NCBI GenBank assembly: GCA_946811695.1
Contig: OX328125.1
Span: 109,154,715-109,218,714 of the forward strand
Length of the DNA: 64,000 bases
Source: Gonocerus acuteangulatus
Lineage: Eukaryota; Arthropoda; Insecta; Hemiptera; Coreidae
Direction of reading: 5' to 3'
Shown here one piece after another: positions 24,001-31,011 of the stretch. The notes beneath the pieces are model-generated. The model worked only from the letters and a program-made list of their open reading frames with translations. It did not search any database and had not been told where the DNA came from. The position numbers were made by a program, and so were the translations under genes. Each line of letters starts with the position of its first letter. The first letter of the stretch is position 1.

Positions 24001-24784
24001 TGAGGCGGAGTCTCCACCTTTCGAACCACGAGGTGATGCTGTCCAGTGATGATTGAAGGTCTGCGGTGGTTCCTGGAACATCATCTCCTTGGCTCATGAC
24101 TAATCTGCAAATCAAATACGTTTCGTGCGATTCAAACTTCATTGTTTTAAATTAAAAAGATTTTTTGGAAGCACATACAGAGGTCGGTTATAAATGTGTG
24201 ATACATGACTTTGAAGTATTTTTTCCTCAACTTTCTGAAAAAAATATGTTCGATCCTCTAAAAGAAATAGTTTTCCTAATAACTTTAATAAAATTGAAAA
24301 TAAGGCATATTTTTTAAGTATTTATTCTTTAGAGATTAACTAAGCTAAATCTGATCATTCATGTTATCTATCTAATCCTTTGGATCAGATATTCTTTATT
24401 GGATTATGGTTCATTATTTTGCTTTTGTTTATTATTAGTGTAATATTCGCTTTCAACCAGGAAATTCACAAGTTGTGAGATGGTGGTTGTGCTCGAGAGT
24501 TTGAAATCAGTTTGCTTTATGCAGAAGTAATAGAATCAATTTTAGCACGCTCTATTGATTTTTTAAAACAAATGTATTACCATCATGTCTGGGAGAGAAT
24601 ATGTATTCTAAAGATACCAATAAATTAAGTTTACTGAAAATCAACTTACACAGTTGTGAAATTCGAACAACGATGTGCTTATACAAATATTTTAAATCTT
24701 TTCTGATTTTAATTTCTTAATTGCAACTAAAATAGTATGTGATTCATTATTTCAGGTTTCCCTCCATTGCAAATGACTATGTGA
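1431..24784 (+). CDS. Fatty acyl-CoA reductase, 10 coding exons (FAR 1)
   Basis: The predicted enzyme reduces fatty acyl-CoA to fatty alcohol with NADPH at the ER or peroxisomal membrane (family knowledge). Joining 1431-1622, 2127-2234, 6132-6272, 6350-6525, 8576-8685, 13379-13571, 15888-16127, 18407-18679, 20580-20698 and 24756-24784 gives 1,581 nt, or 526 residues plus stop, the normal length for insect FARs. All exon phases join without a stop. Visible landmarks are the Rossmann loop TGGSGFMG (residues 17-24), the FHVAADV and STAYCN blocks (exons 3-4), the YTWSK active site (Y215, K219), RPAIV and GWID after it, a FAR_C/sterile region (about 360-475) and a hydrophobic segment (about 487-505). 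All junctions are GT/AG; only the exon 4 donor is weak. A TTTGTAG acceptor-like site just before the ATG suggests an upstream 5'UTR exon. I cannot tell which FAR subfamily it belongs to. Confidence 0.9.
2127..2234 (+). CDS. FAR 1 exon 2
   Basis: 36 codons, phase 0, after TTTTCAG and before GTTAGT. It encodes LFDKLKS, then [13 protein letters not shown] and LGIS, the segment that in FARs links the first helix to the second strand. Confidence 0.92.
2251..2335. repeat. (TA)n plus (CA/TG)n microsatellite
   Basis: A TA run is followed by short CA and TG runs directly after the exon 2 donor. The FAR 2 copy has a longer version at 41125-41220. Confidence 0.9.
2502..3043 (-). mobile_element. Insert or leftover absent from FAR 2; LINE-like RT C-terminal fragment
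   Basis: These 540 bp are missing from the otherwise matching FAR 2 intron, which jumps from the equivalent of 2500 to 3044. The minus strand has a 98-residue open frame (2768-3064) with [14 protein letters not shown] and [13 protein letters not shown]. The GLW.G.RGTI block resembles the region after the reverse transcriptase in some non-LTR retrotransposons. Whether copy 1 gained it or copy 2 lost it cannot be decided here. Confidence 0.45.
3044..3990. other. Intron 2 sequence, duplicated, no gene seen
   Basis: No coding signal. It matches 41400-42004 and 59209-59530 closely. The junction near 3656-3664 is where the FAR 2 copy is split by its large insertion. Confidence 0.7.
3990..4425. repeat. 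44-bp minisatellite, left block
   Basis: About ten tandem units of 44 bp with the core 'gttacccagcgtgccaagct' and spacer 'attttaaat'. Two alternating subtypes are seen (aaatattacccagtgtgcca and tgctgttacccagcgtgcca). The array resumes at 4985, so the intervening 550 bp sits inside it. Confidence 0.9.
4414..4983 (-). other. 189-codon open frame inside the 44-bp array, probably not a gene
   Basis: The first 110 residues are charged ([40 protein letters not shown]), like the N-terminus of a retroelement ORF1 or a basic nuclear protein. The last 70 are hydrophobic and read through AT-rich DNA. The duplicate at 60285-60795 lacks about 35 bp near the start and has a shorter homopolymer, so the frame is broken there. 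The flanks show a possible 8-bp repeat (TTATATTA), which is weak because the region is AT-rich. No family recognised. Confidence 0.35.
4985..5117. repeat. 44-bp minisatellite, right block
   Basis: Three further units of the 44-bp repeat, with more drift than the left block. Confidence 0.85.
5397..5541 (-). mobile_element. tRNA-derived SINE (type C)
   Basis: Read on the minus strand, a tRNA-like head has a box A-like TGGGCTAGTGGC and a box B-like GGTTCGAGTCC about 45 nt apart. An unrelated body follows ('ttctcatttcagggccttat', 'aggtgcaccatagaagtc') and then an A-rich tail. Confidence 0.65.
5618..5660. repeat. Poly(T) tract
   Basis: About 43 T residues in intron 2, possibly the tail of a decayed minus-strand retroposon. 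Confidence 0.7.
5846..6109 (+). mobile_element. SINE type D, ends 22 bp before FAR exon 3
   Basis: A tRNA-like head (GTAGAGAACTCG, box B-like GAGTTCGAAAT) is followed by a body shared with 30135-30440: 'gcactaaagatt', 'accacaccatctccctagt', 'atctgc', and the end 'gggctctcgtggcttgtcag' then 'gggactgattt'. Its 3' end adjoins the exon 3 polypyrimidine tract. Confidence 0.6.
6132..6272 (+). CDS. FAR 1 exon 3
   Basis: 47 codons, phase 0, after TGTTACAG and before GTGAGA. It encodes [20 protein letters not shown] and the helix with [12 protein letters not shown], the classic FAR block around the second nucleotide-binding strand. Confidence 0.92.
6350..6525 (+). CDS. FAR 1 exon 4 (3' end uncertain)
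   Basis: It starts after GGTTCCAG in phase 0 with [19 protein letters not shown], followed by DWRTLLKL. Exon 5 needs two leading bases, and the donor that supplies them is CT|GTACAA at 6526, which is poor. It gives ...HSLLAL joined to [11 protein letters not shown], correct in length for FARs. The donor falls in the first unit of a short tandem repeat, so the real splice site may differ. Confidence 0.75.
6512..6660. repeat. About 32-bp tandem repeat at the exon 4 end
   Basis: Four to five drifting units of 'cactactagcacagtaaa' plus 'atcacaggaa'. Each contains a GT or near-GT at the place used as donor in unit 1. Confidence 0.8.
6661..7885. other. Intron 4 sequence, no gene seen
   Basis: The stretch 7330-7350, 'ctccaggcccaacgga', recurs at 32090-32101, and 7610-7645 ends in 'ttcctatggagggaggga', like a decayed left end of the CGCGGTTCC family. 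Nothing coding is supported. Confidence 0.5.
7886..8545. mobile_element. MITE with TTAGTTT-rich body
   Basis: Inverted ends TGTTGGGCAAAACTAA (left) and TTAGTTTTGCCCAACA (right) bound a low-complexity interior of repeated 'ttagttttagtttta'. The family is unknown; the ends are hAT-like in style, but no target duplication is clear. It stops 30 bp before exon 5. Confidence 0.6.
8576..8685 (+). CDS. FAR 1 exon 5 (active site)
   Basis: After TTTTTTCAG, ending CTATAG|GTAAGC. It encodes [18 protein letters not shown] and [15 protein letters not shown] is the YxxxK catalytic motif. It starts with the last base of a split codon and ends with one base of the next. Confidence 0.92.
8703..9476 (+). pseudogene. 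LTR retrotransposon integrase fragment (Ty3/Gypsy-like)
   Basis: An open frame preceded by a stop, beginning [16 protein letters not shown], is the middle of a retroviral-type integrase core. From Met 8778, the core aspartate is in KKCLSD (residue 17) and the glutamate in GNNSER (residue 52). The first aspartate of the triad is missing. A GPY/F-type module follows ([11 protein letters not shown], residues about 180-190), then a stop at 9476. Protease, RT, RNase H and the zinc finger are absent, so this is a 5'-truncated pol end. It begins about 18 bp past the exon 5 donor and is followed by a probable LTR. Confidence 0.8.
9591..10189 (+). mobile_element. Probable LTR following the integrase
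   Basis: It starts TGTAATGATATATTAC after a purine-rich stretch (agacaggag) and ends at TGGCGACCCAACGTGG, which looks like a tRNA primer-binding site. An LTR after an integrase should be a 3' LTR, yet it is followed by a PBS-like sequence, suggesting a tandem or recombined arrangement. Confidence 0.5.
10240..10333. repeat. (TA)n(GA)n microsatellite
   Basis: About 36 bp of TA followed by about 48 bp of GA, plus a short 'aaggagagag' tail. Confidence 0.95.
10485..11330 (-). pseudogene. LTR retrotransposon gag fragment, frame-broken
   Basis: Reading down the minus strand from the LTR at 12115-11368: a start [18 protein letters not shown] near 11326, a stop, then a gag-like segment 11186-10911 with [20 protein letters not shown] and [16 protein letters not shown] polar frame 10864-10451 follows after another stop, with ALRKRAKSP. 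No pol is left. Assignment as gag rests on this style and the adjacent LTR; it is not a strong family match. Confidence 0.5.
11368..12115 (-). mobile_element. LTR of the minus-strand gag element
   Basis: On the minus strand it begins TGTAAGGCCCCGTTTCC and ends CATAACA, with TG/CA termini. It carries a TATAAAA box (complement near 11893-11900) and is followed by TGTTGGGGTTCGCTGG, a possible primer-binding region. Length 748 bp. Confidence 0.6.
12122..12245 (-). pseudogene. LINE RNase H tail fragment
   Basis: The minus strand reads [20 protein letters not shown], then CDICNRDIQ, the end of the RNase H region typical of Jockey/R1-type ORF2. Only about 35 codons remain. Confidence 0.6.
12264..12402. 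repeat. Two (TA)n runs
   Basis: TA runs at about 12264-12312 and 12343-12400 separated by 30 bp. Confidence 0.95.
12540..13245 (+). mobile_element. Possible LTR and leader of another retroelement
   Basis: 12600-12960 is a degenerate tandem array of 'cagttcagttgaaaagaag' with 'ctccagtctcatatgtg'. It is followed by 'tccctgagataaag', 'ttggctcccaac' and 'tcgacccaacgtgacgc'. The last two resemble primer-binding regions, and 13215-13290 parallels 10185-10245. No coding part is left. Confidence 0.35.
13379..13571 (+). CDS. FAR 1 exon 6
   Basis: After TATTCACAG, ending CAGAA|GTAAG. With one base from exon 5 it reads [20 protein letters not shown] and [16 protein letters not shown]. The 'PVD' block is conserved in FARs. 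Confidence 0.92.
13572..14100. other. Intron 6 sequence, no gene seen
   Basis: Contains 'gacgtttcggctgctctttg' followed by 'gcagccttcttcagcact' (13970-14010). Its near inverse ('agtgctgaagaaggct') occurs at 15373-15388, a motif seen in many insect interspersed repeats. Nothing else is supported. Confidence 0.4.
14101..14264 (-). mobile_element. 5S rRNA-headed SINE (SINE3-like)
   Basis: On the minus strand the head reads GATCACCGAAGTTAA then AACGTCAGGCATGGTCAA and GGGTGACCGACCACG, the 3' two-thirds of a 5S rRNA including its internal promoter region. It continues into 'agaaaagggtggcaacct' and 'gataacccgg', the same tail as the tRNA-headed SINE-B, and ends in an A tract. Confidence 0.7.
14918..15108 (-). 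mobile_element. SINE-B, tRNA-headed
   Basis: Minus strand: 'ggagacccgatggccgtgag', then box B-like GGGTTCGATTCC, a body with a hairpin (gcttttctttcgaaaaaaga), the shared tail 'agaaaaggggggtaacc' plus 'agataacccgtcc', and an A/T end. Confidence 0.75.
15109..15887. other. Intron 6, AT-rich, no gene seen
   Basis: Low-complexity 'caattacaattcaaat' sequence, then plain intron up to the exon 7 acceptor. Confidence 0.5.
15888..16127 (+). CDS. FAR 1 exon 7
   Basis: After TTCGTAG, ending GGAAG|GTATAT. It reads [19 protein letters not shown], ..[17 protein letters not shown] and a hydrophobic [19 protein letters not shown]. The VYN and NP..Y blocks lead into the FAR_C region. Confidence 0.9.
16200..16416. 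repeat. 109-bp direct tandem duplication
   Basis: Two units start at 16200 and 16309 with 'gtgtccgctggtgtttgcgc' or 'gtgcccgctggcgtttgcgc' and end 'tttgtcgggtggacctaa'. Confidence 0.85.
16417..18406. other. Intron 7, no gene seen
   Basis: Holds three 33-bp direct units at about 17640-17735 ('gggagttatgggtaacaaaa' with 'tgccaaaag' or 'tactaggag'). No coding signal or recognised element. Confidence 0.5.
18407..18679 (+). CDS. FAR 1 exon 8
   Basis: After AATTTCAG, ending CAAAT|GTAAG. With two bases from exon 7 it reads [20 protein letters not shown], ..[19 protein letters not shown] and [19 protein letters not shown], the FAR_C domain. Confidence 0.9.
18924..19815. mobile_element. Long-TIR MITE
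   Basis: Inverted arms of about 240-260 bp. The left arm includes 'cataccttggaacaccaggt' and 'actgcgcataggggaaaggt'; the right arm carries their complements near 19673-19712. No coding frame. Confidence 0.75.
20007..20052. other. Perfect 21-bp inverted repeat, 4-nt loop
   Basis: Arms CCTTATTTAATAAGCTTTAA(A) and its exact complement around TTGG. It is a strong DNA or RNA hairpin within FAR intron 8. Confidence 0.9.
20580..20698 (+). CDS. FAR 1 exon 9
   Basis: After TATTTTCAG, ending GATTCGG|GTAAGC. It encodes [13 protein letters not shown], the hydrophobic segment [14 protein letters not shown] and [12 protein letters not shown], typical of the FAR C-terminal membrane anchor. Confidence 0.9.
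20750..20935 (+). mobile_element. SINE-B, tRNA-headed
   Basis: 'aaggcgtgagtacttgacac', box B-like GGGTTCGATTCCC, a poly(G) tract, body hairpin, 'gaaaatggtggtaaccta' and 'agataacccgtccc', then an A/T-rich tail. Confidence 0.7.
20996..21195. repeat. Polypyrimidine (CT)n-rich tract
   Basis: About 200 bp almost purely C and T on the plus strand, a simple-sequence tract in intron 9. Confidence 0.95.
21208..21453 (+). other. 81-codon open frame, unrecognised
   Basis: A good acceptor-like site (TTTTCTTTCAG at 21250) precedes a polar frame with [18 protein letters not shown] and [17 protein letters not shown], ending DFHDRMK and a stop. Splicing FAR exon 9 here would read only four codons in another frame, so it is not an obvious FAR alternative end. 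It may be a leftover host or transposon exon. Confidence 0.3.
21957..22410. repeat. Large inverted duplication, both arms open-framed
   Basis: Arms of about 208 bp with a loop of about 32 bp (22168-22199). The left arm (plus strand) and the right arm (minus strand) each translate without stops as [20 protein letters not shown], then RTVK and LTFKNNN, with a handful of amino-acid differences. On the minus strand the frame continues past the arm (22177-22470). The origin is unknown. Confidence 0.7.
22512..22880 (+). other. Unrecognised coding-like frame
   Basis: About 110 codons of mixed composition with [20 protein letters not shown], ..[20 protein letters not shown] and [15 protein letters not shown]. 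It may be a fragment of a mobile or degraded host gene; it follows directly after the inverted duplication, which may derive from the same source. No family recognised. Confidence 0.35.
22960..23215. repeat. Two diverged direct units, transposon-like
   Basis: Each holds 'gacctacctgt' followed by 'tttggtcaaaat(c/a)gg(t/c)c' and 'aaacggt', about 120 bp apart. The motif is common in arthropod interspersed repeats; I cannot assign the family. Confidence 0.4.
23258..24100 (-). pseudogene. Jockey-clade LINE reverse transcriptase, 3' fragment
   Basis: The minus-strand frame (ending at 23420) contains [20 protein letters not shown], then [32 protein letters not shown] and [16 protein letters not shown], the thumb and post-RT region of Jockey ORF2. 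The YADD palm is gone. The 3' untranslated part ends at about 23258 in repeated TTGA. It sits inside an IS630-like element, parts of which lie at 24101-24492. Confidence 0.85.
24101..24492 (+). mobile_element. End of an IS630/DUF4817-type element
   Basis: This is the inverted match of 28620-28860 and the direct match of 28020-28240. It includes 'cgatcctctaaaa' and 'gattaactaagctaaatctg' and reaches the start of the DUF4817-like frame ('ttcacaagttgtgagatggt'). The rest is replaced by other sequence. Confidence 0.6.
24756..24784 (+). CDS. FAR 1 exon 10 (last coding exon)
   Basis: After TTATTTCAG. With the last base of exon 9 it reads GFPPLQMTM and stop. Short terminal exons are common in FAR genes. 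No AATAAA is seen in the 138 bp before the next repeat element. Confidence 0.75.
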
Positions 24785-24922
24785 GGAATATTCTTGTTTT
24801 CTGTAGAAGTAAAATTAACAAATACGTGATAACAAAAAATTATTTTCCTTCATTCTAAACCTCTTTATTTTCCTCACTTATTTACATTTTTTTTTTTTTG
24901 AGGCTGAAAAATGGCACCGTTT

Positions 24923-26193
<1,271 letters not shown>

Positions 26194-26197
26194 CTTT

Positions 26198-27244
26198 TTG
26201 GTTTTGGTGCATAAAATCATGGGATTCAGTTGAAACATTTTTTGCATGTTCAAATTTTATCAAAACTAATATCTTAAACTTTGTGTTACGTTTGGAGTTA
26301 AGGAAGGGTTAGAATAAAATATTTTATGAACAGACATAAAAAGTTTTGGGAACTTCGTATATTTTCATTAATATCTCGAACACGGTTGGGAAATTTTCAT
26401 AAGTGGATAGAAGCTATTTGAAAGCTTTCTAAATTCTCTACAGAAAAGATTCTGAAACAAGTTTTGATTAGGTGATGTTAGTCGAAAAAATAAGTGCTTA
26501 AAACTTCAAATACGTCTGTTAAGTTCTTATGAACGGGTGTTTGTCGTTCTTTTTGTAATTTTTGTCTCTTTCCCTTAGTTTTTTATTGATTTTTATTTTT
26601 GTAATTTCTTATATTAAGAAAATGTATTTGTGTGTAAAACAGGATAGGTAAAATGAGACCAATTTTCTATTGCTAGAAATAATGAAAAGTTTTGGGAACT
26701 TCGTATAATTTCTTAATATCTCGAAAACGGTTGAAAATCTTGGGAAGCGAAAGGTTACCATTCGAAAGCTTACTAAATGCTCTACAAAAAATGTTCTGAC
26801 GAAAGTTTTAATTAGGCGATGTCAATCGGAGAAATAAGTGCTTAAACCATTAAAGTAATTGATTTCGTTTATTCGAACGGTTTTTTTGTCTGTTTTTATT
26901 CCTTGTTATGTCTTAATTGCTTATAGTTGGATAATGTATTTTACAATAAAACTAGGTAAGTAAAATAACAAAACAATTTATTGTTAGAAATATAGATTTC
27001 CTAGATTCCAAGACCTTGTAACTAGCGGGACCCTTTCAAGTGTTGACCGACCCTTCCAGGTAAGATCGTAAATCAAGACCTTTCAAGACTGGTGAACCAA
27101 AATAATAACTGCTTCTATTTTAATCTTAAGGCGATTCGCCAAAGTTGCGAAGCCTTATCAATAAATCAATATTTTAATCTTTCCAAATTAGACTAGGGAT
27201 AAGAAAGGAACCGCGCTAAGATGATGCAGTTCCTGCGAGTCGGA
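26198..27244 (+). mobile_element. CGCGGTTCC-family element, left-truncated
   Basis: Begins inside the internal region ('aaaatcatgggattcag') directly after the previous copy and ends with a perfect right end at 27207-27244. Two copies of the 'atatctcgaaaacggttg' block lie within it. Confidence 0.65.
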
Positions 27245-27621
27245 CTTTTCATCATAAATTAGTTTCATTAACAAGTACTTTAATATCTCTCTCAAATTTA
27301 TGGTATCTAGGCGCACAATAGTGCACCAGGCCAAGTTCCTGTCTACGCAAACTGTGTTAATATTACACTAAGTATTAGAGCATATTTTTACCCTCTTATA
27401 ACTTTAAATCAGTTAAAGATAAACTTATGAAATTTTACACAGGTATTTTACAAATAGATGAGAGTAAAATTGGAAAGTTTTATAATTAGCGCGGTTCCTC
27501 CCTCCCCCATAGGGAGGAACCCCGCTTATAGGGTTGATACATTGAAACACTCCGGAAGTGCCGACTAGAAAATTTCGCGTTTCAGAACCCCTAGAGACCG
27601 AAAATAACGGCGGTTCAAATT

Positions 27622-27670
<49 letters not shown>

Positions 27671-28019
27671 CTGTTCGCTCTCTAGATAGAAGACGAATGG
27701 TCCGATTTTGATGAAATTTGGTACAAAAATCCTTCGTCCAATTTGAAAGGTCAAGTTCGTTAACCAGCAAAATCCGCCTACTGGAAGATGGCGTTTGGGG
27801 CGAAATTCGCGCAAAAAAATCGTAACGCTTACGTTTTTGAGTTCATAAGCTTCTAAGTACTCGTTTTATATGATTCCTGGGCTAGGAAAACGAATGAAAC
27901 CATTTTCAAGGCGATAGCTTTAACCGTTTTCGAGAAAATTGGAAAAATATTTTTTGAATACCGTTTTTGGTTTGGGTACTTGGAATCATGGGATTCAGTT
28001 GAAACATTTTCTGCATGTT

Positions 28020-29116
28020 CGATCCTCTAAAATAAATAGTTTTCCTAATAACTTTAATAAAATTGAAAATAAGGCATATTTTTTAAGTATTTATTCTTTA
28101 GGGATTAACTAAGCTAAATCTGATCATTCATGTTATCTATCTAATCCTTTGGATCCGATATTCCTTATTGGATTATGGTTCATTATTTTGCTTTTGTTCA
28201 TTATTAGTGTAATATTCGCTTTCAACCATGAAATTCACAAGTTGTGAGATGGTGGATATGATTATTTTTTTCGGGCAGTGTAGACGTAAAGCTCGGATGG
28301 CTGCTCGACTTTACGCGCAGTATTACCCAAACCGAGTTCATCCGTCTTACAAAACGATTTTGCATTTTTGTTTTTGTCTGGTGTCAATCGCCCGACAAGG
28401 ACATTTCTCTTTCACCAGAAGAAATCGTTGAAGAGACCAGGACACCATCTTGGACCTTGTTAGGAGAAATCCCCAGATCAGTGTTTGGGAGATTGCCAGA
28501 GAAACACGGATTTCAAGAAGAAATGTTCACCGTACACTTCAGCACAGTAAGTACCACCCTTATCACATATCCTTGCATCAAAACCTTTCAAATAGGGATA
28601 TGGAAGTCAGGGAGATAACATGAATGATCAGATTTAGCTTAGTTAATCCCTAAAGAATAAATACTTAAAAAAAAATGTCTTATTTTCAATTTTATTAAAG
28701 TTATTAGGAAAAATATTTCTTTTAGAGGATCGGCCATATTTTTTTAGAACTTTGAGGAAAAAATACCTCAAAGTCAAGTATCACACATTCATAACCGACC
28801 TGTGTAAGTGCTTCCAAAAAATCGTTTTAATTTAAAACATGAAATTTGAATTGCACGAAACATATTTGATTTTAAACATATCGAAAAGAGTTTGTTTTTT
28901 AATTCCCTTTAAAATGATGTGCATAATAATAGGGGTCATCTGCAAACCTCAACATTTCATCTAGCGCCGAGCGTACATGCGCAGTCAATATGTTAAATAA
29001 TCAACATATTTAGAAAGCTTAGGTCAAGCCCTACAACTTTTGCCTCTGACATTTTTTTCTCAGACCAACCGTTTGGTCGCAAAATTAGTTTGAGCCGTCT
29101 TATTTGGGACACCCTG
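28020..29116 (+). mobile_element. IS630/mariner-like element with DUF4817-type frame, decayed
   Basis: Terminal part 28020-28225 is inverted at about 28620-28740. Between them is a helix-turn-helix protein: [32 protein letters not shown], then after a frameshift RNPQISVWEIARETRISRRN and VHRTLQHSKYHPYH. This matches the DUF4817/HTH part found with insect IS630-type transposases. The DDE core is missing. The right end is GGGACACCCTG; the left end is truncated. Confidence 0.65.
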
Positions 29117-29118
29117 TT

Positions 29119-29163
<45 letters not shown>

Positions 29164-29167
<4 letters not shown>

Positions 29168-29245
29168 GTGTGAGGTTAGCTCAGTGGTAGAGCACTGGAC
29201 TGTAATATGCTGGAGGACCTGAGTTCAAATCCCGAGAAATTAAAT
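29164..29245 (+). mobile_element. tRNA-like sequence (SINE type D head or tRNA pseudogene)
   Basis: TTAGCTCAGTGGTAGAGCA is a good box A and GAGTTCAAATCC is a box B. The anticodon loop contains GTA (Tyr-like). The acceptor arms do not pair, and the same head occurs at 30135-30190 in front of a SINE body, so it is not called a functional tRNA. Confidence 0.55.
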
Positions 29246-29770
29246 ATTTCATTAACAGGCATGAACAGTTTTTGGATTTTCGTATATTTTTTAAAATCTC
29301 GAAAACGGCTGGGAAATCGTGGTAAGTAGAAGGTGACCATTCAAAAGCTTACTAAATTCCCCACAAAAAGGTCTAATTGTAATTTTCGATGGGGCGATGT
29401 CATTCCGAGAAATAACTGCTTAAAACGTCAAAATTGTAAGTTTTGTTCTTTTCAACGAGTTTTTTTCACTGTTCACCTAAAGTATTAATTGGTTACTGTT
29501 TTTCTAATTGCATTTAATAGTAAAATTAGTATTTTAATAAAGTAGGTAAGCTATGAAAATGAGAAACGTGGTGGTAATAGTGAATCATTTCCGCTTAGAA
29601 AACAATCAGTTTCCTGTTGTGGCGCCTTAAATCTTCCTTCTCTTTGAGATGTAATTTTATATTTTTCACTAAAGATCAAAACCTACCAATAACAGCTTCT
29701 ACTCCTTTGCTAATGACACTAGAGATATGAACGGAACCGCGCTAAGATGACGCAGTTCCTGCGAGTCGGA

Positions 29771-30118
29771 CTTTTTTTTTTTACTCATTTAAAAATGAAA
29801 GGACAATAGAACACGGCTAAGAAAGGGCAGAAGAACTGGGAGGAGTGAGAGAGTGAGAGGGAGAGGTAAGTCACTGGTAAGTCTGTGAACATTTCGTGGA
29901 AAAGCTGTTGTTTCTTCGTATAACTAAATAGTATTTACACCAGGGGAACAAATAACCCCTAGCTTGTCTATAGCTTTCGTATATACAAATATTGCGTATA
30001 ACTGAATATCGCATTAGTGAATAATTCAATACACAGGATTAATTAAATGGAGTTTCGCCGGGTAACGAAAAACTCTTCTTATAACTGGATGTTTCGTATA
30101 AGTGTGACTCCACTGTAA
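29771..30118. mobile_element. Possible pogo/Tigger-like end
   Basis: 30060-30118 ends 'ataagtgtgactccactgta', with 'cttataactggatgtttcg' before it. Many pogo-group inverted ends read CAGTGGAGTC from the outside. No transposase is seen and the other end is not located. Confidence 0.4.
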
Positions 30119-30134
30119 ATATATAAAGCGACGA

Positions 30135-30433
30135 TAATAAGTTATAAGCACCGGACTAATAAGTTGGATGACCTGAGTTCAAATCCCGAGCAAGCACTAA
30201 AGATTTTTTCTTCTTCTTTCCCTGGCCGTCCCTAGGCCAACCCAGCCTTTAATTAATTTAACAATGGGTACCTTGGGTGCCAATGACTCTAGCAGTCGAA
30301 GCAGCCAAGAGGAAAATCAGGCGGACGGAGCATAGTACCGACCACACTATCTCCCTAGTGTGCCTTATGGTCATGAATCAGAGACCTCTATAGTATCTGC
30401 CCCTCAGGGCCCTCGTGGCCTGTTACGGGACTG

Positions 30434-30440
<7 letters not shown>
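30135..30440 (+). mobile_element. SINE type D
   Basis: Head 'aagcaccggactaataag' and 'gacctgagttcaaatcccga', then 'gcaagcactaaagatt', body 'gggtaccttgggtgcc', 'ccacactatctccctagtg' and the end 'gggccctcgtggcctgtt'. The body matches 5846-6109. Confidence 0.65.
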
Positions 30441-30485
<45 letters not shown>

Positions 30486-30486
30486 T
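30438..30486. repeat. (TA)n(TG)n microsatellite
   Basis: TA run followed by a TG run directly after the SINE end. Confidence 0.95.
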
Positions 30487-31011
30487 ATGTTGTTTTTTCG
30501 TCGCTGGGATCATATTTTTAAATGGGACGGTTTCTTTCTCCAGCGGTGGTACTCACACACCTTCTACTTCTTCCTGCAAGTAATTTTGTAATATTATCAT
30601 TTATTGTTATAGAGCTAAAAGTTGCGAAACTCTTAATATATTAATAAAAAATACTTCTTCCTGCGATGTTTCGCTGGATTCCTCTCCATTTTCTGCAGGC
30701 TTATATGTTTCATCCTCGGTGGTTGCCAAGGGAATGACAAAAATATTATTATTCATTTATTTATTTGATGTGTTCCGCTTCATTGACAATCAACAGAAAG
30801 AACAGCATCCTCTGAACCATTCATTCTAGGAAATCAGCATAGCTAATGTAATTGTATAAAAATTTTAACTGTAGAAGACTTTGTGTTCTCCGTTAAATTG
30901 TACCTAGTATCTATGGAAGTATAATGTTATTTTTAAGTCAACAGTGATTATTGTCATCAAATAAGATTGTATAGTCCTGTATTCTTGAGGTAGGTCAGTA
31001 TACTGTTGATT

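Larger units (their letters stand above)
27486..29770 (+). mobile_element. CGCGGTTCC-family element interrupted by other elements
   Basis: Left end and hairpin at 27486-27530, TA tract 27627-27666, internal region to about 28019, then an IS630-like element, a TA tract and a tRNA-like piece. The internal region resumes at about 29250, with the right end at 29731-29770. Confidence 0.65.

Noticed and set aside
27425..27814. Recurring frame [20 protein letters not shown] in many CGCGGTTCC copies (also 37437, 46714, 49469, 61320, 62845)
   Set aside because: Open for only about 40 codons before running into the TA tract, varies in length between copies, has no stable start and is not tied to a known family. 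Treated as a non-coding internal block, although its repeated openness was noted.
29164..29245. Functional tRNA-Tyr gene
   Set aside because: Box A and B are good, but the acceptor stem does not pair and the same head occurs in front of SINE bodies.
30595..30780. Minus-strand reading with ATTEDETYKPAENGEESSE
   Set aside because: Composition looks protein-like, but it is short, no flanking exon signal was found and no family is recognised.
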